From Leptobrachium leishanense (taxonomy: Eukaryota > Chordata > Amphibia > Anura > Megophryidae): a stretch of DNA of 64,000 bases. Below the pieces are notes generated by a model, which saw only the letters and a list, made by a program, of their open reading frames with translations, ran no database searches and had not been told where the DNA came from. Each line of letters opens with the position of its first letter. The stretch's first letter is position 1. Position numbers and translations under genes: made by a program. Shown one piece after another: positions 23,690-36,200 of this stretch. Location: contig CM019075.1 of assembly GCA_009667805.1 (NCBI GenBank), positions 21,015,615 through 21,079,614 on the forward strand, read 5' to 3'.

Positions 23690-26600
23690 TGCACACTATA
23701 CAGAGCCTGCCTGCACACTATACAGAGCCTGCCTGCACACTATACAGAGGCTGCCTGCACACTATACAGAGGCTGCCTGCACACTATACAGAGCCTGCCT
23801 GCACACTATACAGAGCCTGCCTGCACACTATACAGAGCCTGCCTGCACACTATACAGAGCCTGCCTGCACACTATACAGAGGCTGTGACACTATACAGAG
23901 GCTGCCTGCACACTATACAGAGGCTGTGACACTATACAGAGGCTGCCTGCACACTATACAGAGGCTGCCTGCACACTATACAGAGGCTGCCTGCACACTA
24001 TACAGAGGCTGCCTGCACACTATACAGAGCCTGCCTGCACACTATACAGAGCCTGCCTGCACACTATACAGAGCCTGCCTGCACACTATACAGAGGGATC
24101 AGAGCCTGCCTGCACACTATACAGAGGCTGTGACACTATACAGAGCCTGCCTGCACACTATACAGAGGGATCAGAGCCTGCCTGCACACTATACAGAGGC
24201 TGTGACACTATACAGAGCCTGCCTGCACACTATACAGAGGGATCAGAGCCTGCCTGCACACTATACAGAGGCTGTGACACTATACAGAGCCTGCCTGCAC
24301 ACTATACAGAGGGATCAGAGCCTGCCTGCACACTATACAGAGGCTGTGACACTATACAGAGCCTGCCTGCACACTATACAGAGGGATCAGAGCCTGCCTG
24401 CACACTATACAGAGGCTGTGACACTATACAGAGCCTGCCTGCACACTATACAGAGGGATCAGAGCCTGCCTGCACACACTATACAGAGGCTGTGACACTA
24501 TACAGAGCCTGCCTGCACACTATACAGAGCCTGCCTGCACACTATACAGAGCCTGCCTGCACACTATACAGAGGCTGCCTGCACACTATACAGAGGCTGT
24601 GACACTATACAGAGCCTGCCTGCACACTATACAGAGCCTGCCTGCACACTATACAGAGGGATCAGAGCCTGCCTGCACACTATACAGAGGCTGTGACACT
24701 ATACAGAGCCTGCCTGCACACTATACAGAGGCTGTGACACTATACAGAGCCTGCCTGCACACTATACAGAGGGATCAGAGCCTGCCTGCACACTATACAG
24801 AGGCTGTGACACTATACAGAGCCTGCCTGCACACTATACAGAGGGATCAGAGCCTGCCTGCACACTATACAGAGGCTGTGACACTATACAGAGCCTGCCT
24901 GCACACTATAACAGAGGGATCAGAGCCTGCCTGCACACTATACAGAGGCTGTGACACTATACAGAGCCTGCCTGCACACTATACAGAGGGATCAGAGCCT
25001 GCCTGCACACTATACAGAGGCTGTGACACTATACAGAGCCTGCCTGCACACTATACAGAGGGATCAGAGCCTGCCTGCACACTATATACAGAGGCTGTGA
25101 CACTATCAGAGCCTGCCTGCACACTATACAGAGGGATCAGAGCCTGCCTGCACACTATACAGAGGCTGTGACACTATACAGAGCCTGCCTGCACACTATA
25201 CAGAGGGATCAGAGCCTGCCTGCACACTATACAGAGGCTGTGACACTATACAGAGCCTGCCTGCACACTATACAGAGGCTGTGACACTATACAGAGCCTG
25301 CCTGCACACTATACAGAGGGATCAGAGCCTGCCTGCACACTATACAGAGGCTGTGACACTATACAGAGCCTGCCTGCACACTATACAGAGCCTGCCTGCA
25401 CACTATACAGAGCCTGCCTGCACACTATACAGAGGGATCAGAGCCTGCCTGCACACTATACAGAGGCTGTGACACTATACAGAGCCTGCCTGCACACTAT
25501 ACAGAGGGATCAGAGCCTGCCTGCACACTATACAGAGGCTGTGACACTATACAGAGCCTGCCTGCACACTATACAGAGGGATCAGAGCCTGCCTGCACAC
25601 TATACAGAGGGATCAGAGCCTGCCTGCACACTATACAGAGGCTGTGACACTATACAGAGCCTGCCTGCACACTATACAGAGGCTGTGACACTATACAGAG
25701 CCTGCCTGCACACTATACAGAGCCTGCCTGCACACTATACAGAGCCTGCCTGCACACTATACAGAGCCTGCCTGCACACTATACAGAGGGATCAGAGCCT
25801 GCCTGCACACTATACAGAGGCTGTGACACTATACAGAGCCTGCCTGCACACTATACAGAGGGATCAGAGCCTGCCTGCACACTATACAGAGGCTGTGACA
25901 CTATACAGAGCCTGCCTGCACACTATACAGAGGGATCAGAGCCTGCTGCACACTATACAGAGGCTGTGACACTATACAGAGCCTGCCTGCACACTATACA
26001 GAGGCTGTGACACTATACAGAGCCTGCCTGCACACTATACAGAGGCTGTGACACTATACTGAGCCTGCCTGCACACTATACAGAGGGATCAGAGCCTGCC
26101 TGCACACTATACAGAGGCTGTGACACTATACAGAGCCTGCCTGCACACTATACAGAGGGATCAGAGCCTGCCTGCACACTATACAGAGGCTGTGACACTA
26201 TACAGAGCCTGCCTGCACACTATACAGAGGGAGCAGAGTCTGCCTGCACACTATACAGAGCCTGCCTGCACACTATACAGGGGGAGCAGAGCCTGCCTGC
26301 ACACTATACAGAGGCTGTGACACTATACAGAGGGAGCAGAGCCTGCCTGCACACTATACAGGGGCTGTGACACTATACAGAGGGAGCAGAGCCTGCCTGC
26401 ACACTATACAGGGGCTGTGACACTATACAGAGGGATCAGAGCCTGCCTGCACACTATACAGAGGCTGTGACACTATACAGAGGGATCAGAGCCTGCCTGC
26501 ACACTATACAGGGGCTGTGACACTATACAGAGCCTGCGTGCACACTATACAGAGGCTGCCTGCACACTATACAGAGGCTGCCTGCACACTATACAGAGGC

Positions 26601-29600
26601 TGCCTGCACACTATACAGAGCCTGCCTGCACACTATACAGGGGCTGTGACACTATACAGAGCCTGCCTGTACACTATACAGAAGGAGCAGAGCCTGCCTG
26701 CACACTATACAGAGGCTGTGACACTATACAGAGGGATCAGAGCCTGCCTGCACACTATACAGGGGCTGTGACACTATACAGAGCCTGCGTGCACACTATA
26801 CAGAGGCTGCCTGCACACTATACAGAGGCTGCCTGCACACTATACAGAGCCTGCCTGCACACTATACAGAGGCTGTGACACTATACAGAGGCTGTGACAC
26901 TATACAGAGCCTGCCTGCACACTATACATAGGCTGTGACATTATACAGGGGGAGCAGAGCCTGCCTGCACACTATACAGGGGGAGCAGAGCCTGCCTGCA
27001 CACTATACAGAGGGAGCAGAGCCTGCCTGCACACTATACAGAGGGAGCAGAGCCTGCCTGCACACTATACAGAGGGAGCAGAGCCTGCCTGCACACTATA
27101 CAGAGGGAGCAGAGCCTGCCTGCACACTATACAGAGGGAGCAGAGCCTGCCTGCACACTATACAGAGGGAGCAGAGCCTGCCTGCACACTATACAGAGGC
27201 TGTGACACTATACAGAGCCTGCCTGCACACTATACAGAGGCTGTGACACTATACAGAGCCTGCCTGCACACTATACAGAGGCTGTGACACTATACTGAGC
27301 CTGCCTGCACACTATACAGAGCCTGCCTGCACACTATACAGAGCCTGCCTGCACACTATACAGAGGGATCAGTGCCTGCCTGCACACTACACAGAGGGTG
27401 TGACACTATACAGAGCCTGCCTGCACACTATACAAAGGGATCAGAGCCTGCCTGCACACTATAACAGAGGCTGTGACACTATACAGAGCCTGCCTGCACA
27501 CTATACAAAGGGATCAGAGCCTGCCTGCACACTATACAGAGGCTGTGACACTATACAGAGCCTGCCTGCACACTATACAGAGGGATCAGAGCCTGCCTGC
27601 ACACTATACAGAGGCTGTGACACTATACAGAGCCTGCCTGCACACTATACAAAGGGATCAGAGCCTGCCTGCACACTATACAGAGGCTGTGACACTATAC
27701 AGAGCCTGCCTGCACACTATACAGAGGGATCAGAGCCTGCCTGCACACTATACAGAGGGAGCAGAGCCTGCCTGCACACTATACAGAGGGAGCAGAGCCT
27801 GCCTGCACACTATACAGATGGAGCAGAGCCTGCCTGCACACTATACAGGGGGAGCAGAGCCTGCCTGCACACTATACAGGGGAGCAGAGCCTGCCTGCAC
27901 ACTATACAGAGGGAGCAGAGCCTGCCTGCACACTATACAGAGCCTGCCTGCACACTATACAGGGGGAGCAGAGCCTGCCTGCACACTATACAGGGGGAGC
28001 AGAGCCTGCCTGCACACTATACAGAGGCTGTGACACTATACAGAGGGAGCAGAGCCTGCCTGCACACTATACAGGGGCTGTGACACTATATAGAGGGATC
28101 AGAGCCTGCCTGCACACTATACAGGGGCTGTGACACTATACAGAGCTTGCGTGCACACTATACAGAGGCTGCGTGCACACTATACAGAGGCTGCCTGCAC
28201 ACTATACAGAGGCTGCCTGCACACTATACAGAGGCTGCCTGCACACTATACAGAGGCTGCCTGCACACTATACAGAAGGAGCAGAGCCTGCCTGCACACT
28301 ATACAGAGGCTGTGACACTATACAGAGGCTGTGACACTATACAGAGCCTGCCTGCACACTATACATAGGCTGTGACATTATACAGGGGGAGCAGAGCCTG
28401 CCTGCACACTATACAGAGGGAGCAGAGCCTGCCTGCACACTATACAGAGGGAGCAGAGCCTGCCTGCACACTATACAGGGGGAGCAGAGCCTGCCTGCAC
28501 ACTATACAGGGGGAGCAGAGCCTGCCTGCACACTATACAGGGGAGCAGAGCCTGCCTGCACACTATACAGGGGGAGCAGAGCCTGCCTGCACACTATACA
28601 GGGGGAGCAGAGCCTGCCTGCACACTATACAGGGGGAGCAGAGCCTGCCTGCACACTATACAGGGGGAGCAGAGCCTGCCTGCACACTATACAGGGGGAG
28701 CAGAGCCTGCCTGCACACTATACAGGGGGAGCAGAGCCTGCCTGCACACTATACAGGGGGAGCAGAGCCTGCCTGCACACTATACAGGGGGAGCAGAGCC
28801 TGCCTGCACACTATACAGGGGGAGCAGAGCCTGCCTGCACACTATACAGGGGGAGCAGAGCCTGCCTGCACATTATACAGGGGGAGCAGAGCCTGCCTGC
28901 ACATTATACAGGGGAGCAGAGCCTGCCTGCACATTATACAGGGGGAGCAGAGCCTGCCTGCACACTATACAGGGGAGCAGAGCCTGTCTGCACACTATAC
29001 AGGGGGAGCAGAGCCTGCCTGCACACTATACAGAGGCTATACACACTATACAGAGAGAACAGAGCCTGCCTGCACACTATACAGAGGATATACACACTAT
29101 ACTGAGGCTGTAACACACTATACAGCGGCTTTACACCCTATACAGAGGGAGCAGAGCCTGCACACTATACAGAGGCTATACACTATACAGAGGCTGGAAC
29201 ACTATACAGAGGGAGCAGAGCCTGTGTACACACTATACAGAGAGAGCAGAGCCTGTGTACACACTATACAGAGGGAGCAGAGCCCGTGTGCACACTATAC
29301 AGAGGATATACACACTATACAGAGGGAGCAGAGCCCGTGTGCACACTATACAGAGGATATACACACTATACAGAGGTAGCAGTGCCCGTGTGTACACTAT
29401 ACAGAGGGAGCAGAGCCTGCGTGCAAACTGTACAGAAGGAGCAGAGCCTGCGTGCACACTTTACAGAGGGAGCAGAGCCTGCGTGCACGCTACAGAGGGA
29501 GGCTAAAACGCTATACAGAGGAAGCAGAGCCTGCATGCACACTATACAGAGGCTATACGTGCTATACAGAGGGAGCAGAGCCTGCCTGCACATTATACAG

Positions 29601-29640
29601 AGGCTATACGTGCTATACAGAGGGAGCAGAGCCTGTATGC
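23690..29640. repeat. About 6-kb array of CCTGCCTGCACACTATACAG units
   Basis: Three domains. At 23.69-26.2 kb there are 22-bp units, combined with GGATCAGAG and GCTGTGACACTATACAGAG into a 72-bp higher-order repeat. At 26.2-29.0 kb units contain GGGAGCAGAG (31 bp) and become uniform by 28.4-28.9 kb. At 29.0-29.64 kb are diverged units with GGATATACACACTATACAG. Periods of 72 and 3 x 31 bp keep frames open, so the long ORFs here are artefacts. Confidence 0.97.
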
Positions 29641-30065
29641 ACAATATACAGCATGTGTATAATATGAAGGGGTAAAATACAGCATGTGTAATGTGAGGCA
29701 ATATATAGCATGCTTATAATATGAGGGGGTAATATGCAGTATGTGTGGGAGGATATACAGGATGTGTAATAGGGGTGATATACATGTGTATAATACGAGG
29801 GATAATATACATGATATGTATGAGTGAGGACTTACAGGAGGGGTGATATCCTGTATATGCCCTCATATTATACAGATCATGTATATCCCCCCCTCATACA
29901 CATCCAGTATATGTATAATATGAGTGGAGAATATAAGTGAAGATAATAATAGGGGGTTACATATAGGATGAGAATGATAAAGGGAGTAATATGAAGGTAC
30001 CATTGTTACAATCATGCAGTGTTCATTTTGACAGCAAATTTTAATTTAGTTTTAGTCAACTAATG
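29641..30065. repeat. Decayed flank of the array, TGTATAATATGAGGG motifs
   Basis: Irregular repeats of ACAGCATGTGTATAATATGA and GGGGTGATATACATG continue the array with loss of periodicity. Confidence 0.5.
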
Positions 30066-30071
30066 TGTTTA

Positions 30072-30235
30072 AAGCTGGATCTCAAACTCCAGCCCCCCCC
30101 CCCCTCCCCCCGGACGTTTTTGAGCTACACCTCCCATGATTCTCTGGCCACCTATTACATTCAAAGAATTCTGGGAATTGTAGGCCCTCAACATCCGGAG
30201 GGTGGAGTCTGAGATCCCCTATTTTAAAGTGTAAT
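30072..30235. mobile_element. Foldback MITE
   Basis: Left arm GGATCTCAAACTCCAGCCCC and GAGCTACACCTCCCATGATT; right arm TTCTGGGAATTGTAGGCCCT and GTGGAGTCTGAGATCCCC. The ends are complementary (GGATCTCA/TGAGATCC). Confidence 0.65.
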
Positions 30236-30332
30236 GCATTATCTAAACATTCCTCTAGAATTTCCACACTCATTATATACTCCTGGAGTAAACCTGTATT
30301 AACCCGTTATTACGAGTAAATGGAGCGCTCAT

Positions 30333-31708
30333 TAGCCCAACACCCCAACCTCGCTGCCTTGATGTCACTTTTGACTCTGACCTAACATTCTCCCCCCACA
30401 TCCAGACAGTGACCAAATCCTGTTACTTTCAACTCAATAACATTGCCCGCGTCCGCCCCTTTCTGACACTAGATACCGCGAAGGTGCTGGTTCGTGCTCT
30501 TGTCATTTCATGACATGATTACTGCAACTCGCTCCTTATTGGCCCCAATGCCCGTATTGCCTCTTTGCAATCTGTAATGAATGTAGGCGCCAGGCTTATC
30601 TTTCTCACCAAACGCACCTCGCCTACCTCCCCCCTCTGCCGGTCCCTCCATTGGCTTCCTGTACCTCCCCATTCTGCCGGTCCCTCCATTGGCTTCCTGT
30701 ACCTCCCCATTCTGCCGGTCCCTCCATTGGCTTCCTGTACCTCCCCATTCTGCCGGTCCCTCCATTGGCTTCCTGTACCTCCCCATTCTGCCGGTCCCTC
30801 CATTGGCAACCTGTACCTCCCCATTCTGCCGGTCCCTCCATTGGCTTCCTGTACCTCCCCCCTCTGCCGGTCCCTCCATTGGCTTCCTGTACCTCCCCCT
30901 CTGCCGGTCCCTCCATTGGCTTCCTGTACCTCCCCCCTCTGCCGGTCCCTCCATTGGCTTCCTGTACCTCCCCCCTCTGCCGGTCCCTCCATTGGCTTCC
31001 TGTACCTCCCCCTCTGCCGGTCCCTCCATTGGCTTCCTGTACCTCCCCCCTCTGCCGGTCCCTCCATTGGCTTCCTGTACCTCCCCCCTCTGCCTGTCCC
31101 TCCATTGGCTTCCTGTACCTCCCCTCTCTGCTGGTCCCTCCATTGGCTTCCTGTACGTTTCAGGATACAGTTTAAAATACGGACGCTCACGTTCAAATCA
31201 CTCAATGACTCAACTCCTACTTGCATGTCTTCGTTAATCTGCAAGCACATCCACTCCGGTCACCATGTGATCTCCTCCTGTCATCTGTCTACACATGCAC
31301 TTCCAACTCTCGCCTCCAAACCTTCAAGGGCAGCTCCGGTCCTGTGGAATGACTTGCCTCGCCCTATCAAACTCGTCCCCGATCTTCAGGCCTTCAAGAA
31401 ATCCCTCAAAACCCATCTCTTCAGATTAGCGTACCTACATCACTGACGCAACTCATCCCTCTGCTCACCTACTCACACTAGATTGAAGCCGCTTCCATTG
31501 ACCCACCATTCCCAAACCACTGGCACTAATGATCCTGCTATCTAGTGCATTCCTCTGGTCTTCCTCAACCCCAATCCCTCTAGACTGTAAGCTCCTATGA
31601 GCAGGACCATCTACACATCGTTTCCATCCTATGTGTATCTCATTCCCTTTGGTTATTGTAAAGCGCTGCGCAAACTGTTGGCGCTATATAAATGATGACA
31701 ATAATAAT
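30333..31708 (+). pseudogene. L2-type LINE, 5'-truncated reverse-transcriptase end with 3' tail
   Basis: Translating from about 30364 gives VTFDSDLTFSPHIQTVTKS, then NNIARVRPFLTLDTAKVL, then DYCNSLL. After the internal repeat come RFRIQFKIRTLTFKSLN and APVLWNDLPRPIKL...FKKSLKTHLFRLAY, ending at a stop near 31446. This is the conserved C-terminal part of the CR1/L2-clade reverse transcriptase ORF. A TGA replaces the Arg codon just before DYCN, and the expanded segment scrambles the frame, so it is dead. The 3' tail (TAGACTGTAAGCTCCTATGA, AAGCGCTGCGCAAACTGTTG, TATATAAATGATGACAATAA) is the same family as the fragment at 20.74 kb. Confidence 0.85.
30632..31158. repeat. 38-bp minisatellite derived from LINE coding sequence
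   Basis: About 14 tandem copies (37-38 bp) of CTGCCGGTCCCTCCATTGGC followed by TTCCTGTACCTCCCCMTT. One copy encodes the conserved L2 RT segment SLHWLPV. The LINE sequence resumes on the far side (CTGTACGTTTCAGGATACAG). Confidence 0.9.
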
Positions 31709-33227
31709 ATATGGTATGAATGTTTGGACATGCAACACAGAATTAACAGTTCTGCTAGAACATCTAGGATTGTCATAAAAAGACATAAAACCAAGTCTAA
31801 CAAAGTAGCAAGAATGTGACTTTGCTTTTTCCCCAAAATCCCAGTAATTGGCTCTGCATGGATTATAATGCTGAGCATGTGACACTCTCTGAAATATTAA
31901 AAACCTGTATAGGCTGTGATGTCACGGCACACGTTACCAGAGTATAGATTCATCAGGCGCCTGTTAACCCGTTACATGTTTTCAGAATCAAACGAACACA
32001 AGTGAAATCTCTAATGAACACAAAAACCTCCCACCACGCAAAGAGAAGCGTTCTGATTGGATCTCTACCCAAATAGCCCCGCCCTAACATTCTGCTGGTT
32101 TTAATAGTTGACCCGAACGTCGATAGATTCTAAAAACCGAAACATGATTAATGAAACTGACTATACAGCTTACTTTTTTCAGGGAAGAAAAACTAGATAA
32201 GGGGCTATTATTGCAGTGTTTTGCTGCATTTCATCTTCCTTTGCCCCAAAAAAAAAATCCTGTGAATTCACTATTTAGCGAACGGTCACCATAGTTTGCC
32301 AGAATTGGAGTTGCCGAAGCAGGTATCAATGAAAACCGCCAAATTGGCATCAGTGAATTCCACCGAACCGTAAAAAGGAAGTCTCCAATTCTCCTAATAG
32401 GAGTTTCGTTCAATAAAAATGTCTAAATAATAAAATGTGATTTAAAACAGAATAAAAAGGTCTGTTAAAAAATAATAAAGTCTTTAAAAAAAAACCAAAC
32501 TTAGTCAATTTGTTTTAATTTATTAAAGTTATTACTTTTCTACATTGAAACCTTTTAGAATTCGCCTGCTTAATCCAGTTGTATTATAAAACACTCAAAA
32601 TCAGGGAATATCGCCGGAATTTCGGTGCAATTCGGCATTCTGTGAATAGAAGACACAATAGTCTTCTGTGGGACAATGTCAGTGGTGGGAAAATAGCGCC
32701 GTATTTCACGGTTAATTCCCCTGTATTTGGCGAGTTGAGATTTGTGTAATTAAGGTGAATTTCCCCAGAAATTGCAACCAATAGCGAAATTCACCGTTAG
32801 GGCCAAGCTGGAGGTCCGTTAATAACCCCTTAAGCCGTTGTTAATTTAGTGCAATAATCCTTTTTTCCCAAACTTTGGGGTTTTAAAAACCAATGTAAAT
32901 AATAGCAGGAGAAACTTCATCAATGAATCTTCTGCTGCAGCTTGAATTTCTTTCGGGAAACGCTTAAATTTATCACTGTTGCTACATTAACCCTGTATGT
33001 AATGCCTACATTGTGCTGAAGGTGGCAGTAATGGAGAACTGAAAGGCATATACCCCTACTGAGATAATTGTTCCATCTGTACAATTTCCTGGTCAGACAC
33101 CAGCACAGCTTTCATTTGTGGGATCTTAGGTTACATAGTGAGGCTGTACTGAAGTATTTTAGTGACTCGGTATACTATGTGCTACCATGCATACCTTCCA
33201 AGTGCTCCTCCATATAGTCAGAGTGTG
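31709..33227. other. AT-rich intergenic with dispersed-repeat-like segments
   Basis: Segments such as GTGAATTCACTATTTAGCGA (32264) and GCGAAATTCACCGTTAGGGC (32782) resemble diverged foldback elements. No gene, RNA or intact element was supported. Confidence 0.4.
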
Positions 33228-36200
33228 GGGTGGCTGGTTTAGGTGTTTCTCCCTATCCGCGGGTGTCTAGTTTAGGTGTTTCTCCCTATCCGCGGGTGTC
33301 TAGTTTAGGTGTTTCTCCCTATCCGCTGGTGTCTAGTTTAGGTGTTTCTCCCTATCCGCGGGTGTCTAGTTTAGGTGTTTCTCCCTATCCGCGGGTGTCT
33401 AGTTTAGGTGTTTCTCCCTATCCGCGGTTGTCTAGTTTAGTGTTTCTCCCTATCCGCGGGTGTCTAGTTTAGGTGTTTCTCCCTATCCGCTGGTGTCTAG
33501 TTTAGTGTTTCTCCCTATCCGCTGGTGTCTAGTTTAGGTGTTTCTCCCTATCCGCTGGTGTCTAGTTTAGGTGTTTCTACCTATCCGCGGGTGTGCAGGT
33601 ATCTAGTTTAGGTGTTTCTCCCTATCCGCGGGTGTCTAGTTTAGGTGTTTCTCCCTATCCGCGGGTGTCTAGTTTAGGTGTTTCTCCCTATCCGCGGGTG
33701 TCTAGTTTAGGTGTTTCTCCCTATCCGCTGGTGTCTAGTTTAGGTGTTTCTCCCTATCCGCTGGTGTCTAGTTTAGGTGTTTCTACCTATCCGCGGGTGT
33801 GCAGGTATCTAGTTTAGGTGTTTCTCCCTATCCGCGGGTGTATAGTTTAGGTGTTTCTCCCTATCCGCAGGTGTCTAGTTTAGGTGTTTCTACCTATCCG
33901 CGGGTGTGCAGGTATCTAGTTTAGGTGTTTCTCCCTATCGATGGGTGTCTAGTTTAGGTGTTTCTACCTATCCGCAGGTGTCTAGTTTAGGTGTTTCTCC
34001 CTATCCGCGGGTGTCTAGTTTAGGTGTTTCTCCCTATCCGCGGGTGTCTAGTTTAGGCGTTTCTCCCTATCCGCAGGTGTCTAGTTTAGGTGTTTCTACC
34101 TATCCGCGGGTGTGCAGGTATCTAGTTTAGGTGTTTCCCCCTATCCGCAGGTGTCTAGTTTAGGTGTTTCTCCCTATCCGCAGGTGTCTAGTTTAGGTGT
34201 TTCTCCCTATCCGCGGGTGTCTAGTTTAGGTGTTTCTCCCTATCCGCGGGTGTCTAGTTTAGGTGTTTCTCCCTATCCATGGTGTCTAGTTTAGGGGTTT
34301 CTCCCCATTACGTGTGTGCAGGTGTCTAGTTTAGGGGTTTCTCCCTATCCTCGCATGTGCAGAGGTCTAATTTAGGGGTTTCTCCCTGTCCATGGGTGTG
34401 CAGGTGTCTAGTTCAGGGGTTTCTCCTATTTGCGCATGTGCAGGTGTCTAGGGGTTTCTCCCTATCCGCGGTGTCAGGTTATCTAGTTTAGGTGTTTCTA
34501 CCTATCCGCGGTGTGCAGTATCTAGTTTAGGTGTTTCTCCCTATCCGCAGGTGTCTAGTTTAGGTGTTTCTCCCTATCCGCGGGTGTATAGTTTAGGTGT
34601 TTCTCCCTATCCGCGGGTGTATAGTTTAGGTGTTTCTCCCTATCCGCGGGTGTGCAGGTATCTAGTTTAGGTGTTTCTCCCTATCCGCAGGTGTCTAGTT
34701 TAGGTGTTTCTCCCTATCCGCGGGTGTATAGTTTAGGTGTTTCTCCCTATCCGCGGGTGTCTAGTTTAGGTGTTTCTCCCTATCCGCGGGTGTCTAGTTT
34801 AGGGGTTTCTCCCTATCCGCGGGTGTATAGTTTAGGGGTTTCTCCCTATCCGCGGTGTCTAGTTTAGGGGTTTCTCCCTATCCGCGGGTGTCTAGTTTAG
34901 GCGTTTCTCCCTATCCGGCATGTCTAGTTTAGGTGTTTCTCCCTATCCACAGGTGTCTAGTTTAGGTGTTTCTCCCTATCCGCAGGTGTCTAGTTTAGGT
35001 GTTTCTCCCTATCCGCGGGTGTCAGGGTCTAGTTTAGGTTTTCTCCCTATCCGCGGGTGCAGTGTCTAGTTTAGGTGTTTCTCCCTATCGCGGGTGTGCA
35101 GGTGTCTAGTTTAGGTGTTTCTCCTATCCGCGGGTGTCTAGTTTAGGTGTTTTCCCTATCCGCTGGTGTCTAGTTTAGGTGTTTCTCCCTATCCGCGGGT
35201 GTCTAGTTTAGGTGTTTCTCCCTATCCGCTGGTGTCTAGTTTAGGGGTTTCTCCCTATCCGCTGGTGTCTAGTTTAGGTGTTTCTCTATCCGCGTGTCTA
35301 GTTTAGTGTTTCTCCCTATCCGCTGGTGTCTAGTTTAGGTGTTTCTCCCTATCCGCTGGTGCTAGTTTAGGTGTTTCTACATATCCGCGGGTGTGCAGGT
35401 ATCTAGTTTAGTTGTTTCTCCCTATCGAGTGGGTGTCTAGTTTAGGTGTTTCTCCCTATCCGCAGGTGTCTAGTTTAGGGGTTTCTACCTATCCGCAGGT
35501 GTCTAGTTTAGGTGTTTCTCCCTATCCGCGGGTGTCTAGTTTAGGTGTTTCTCCCTATCCGATGGTGTCTAGTTTAGGTGTTTCTACCTATCAGCGGTGT
35601 CTAGTTTAGGTGTTTCTCCCTATCCGCGGGTGTCTAGTTTAGGCGTTTCTCCCTATCCGGGTGTCTAGTTTAGGTGTTTCTCCCTATCCGCGGTGTGCAG
35701 GTATCTAGTTTAGGTGTTTCTCCCGATCCGCAGGTGTCTAGTTTAGCGTTTCCCTATCCGCAGGTGTCTAGTTTAGGCGTTTCTCCCTATCCGCGGGTGT
35801 CTAGTTTAGGCGTTTCTCCCTATCCGCAGGTGTCTAGTTTAGGTGTTTCTCCCTATCCGCGGGTGTCTAGTTTAGGTGTTTCTCCCTATCCGCGGGTGTC
35901 TAGTTTAGGTGTTTCTCCCTATCCACGTGTGTATAGTTTAGGGGTTTCTCCCATCTACGTGTGTGCAGGTGTCTAGTTAGGGTTTCTCCCTACCTCGCAT
36001 GTGCAGAGGTCTAATTTAGGGGTTTCTCCTGTCCATGCGTGGTGCAGTGTTAGTTCAGGTGTTTCTCCTATTTGCGCATGTGCAGTGTCTAGGGGTTTCT
36101 CCTATCCGCGGGTGTGCAGGATCTAGTTTAGGTGTTTCTCCCTATCCGCAGGGTTCTGTTTAGGTGTTCTCCCTATCCGCGGGTGTATAGTTTAGGTGTT

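Noticed and set aside
28372..29379. 335-codon frame with EQSLPAHYT repeats, and neighbours
   Set aside because: Frame is kept open by the 31-bp and 72-bp periods of the array; no protein family resembles it.
30519..31250. 243-codon minus-strand frame with YRKPMEGPAE repeats
   Set aside because: Antisense of the LINE-derived 38-bp minisatellite; the true coding strand is plus (RT motifs).
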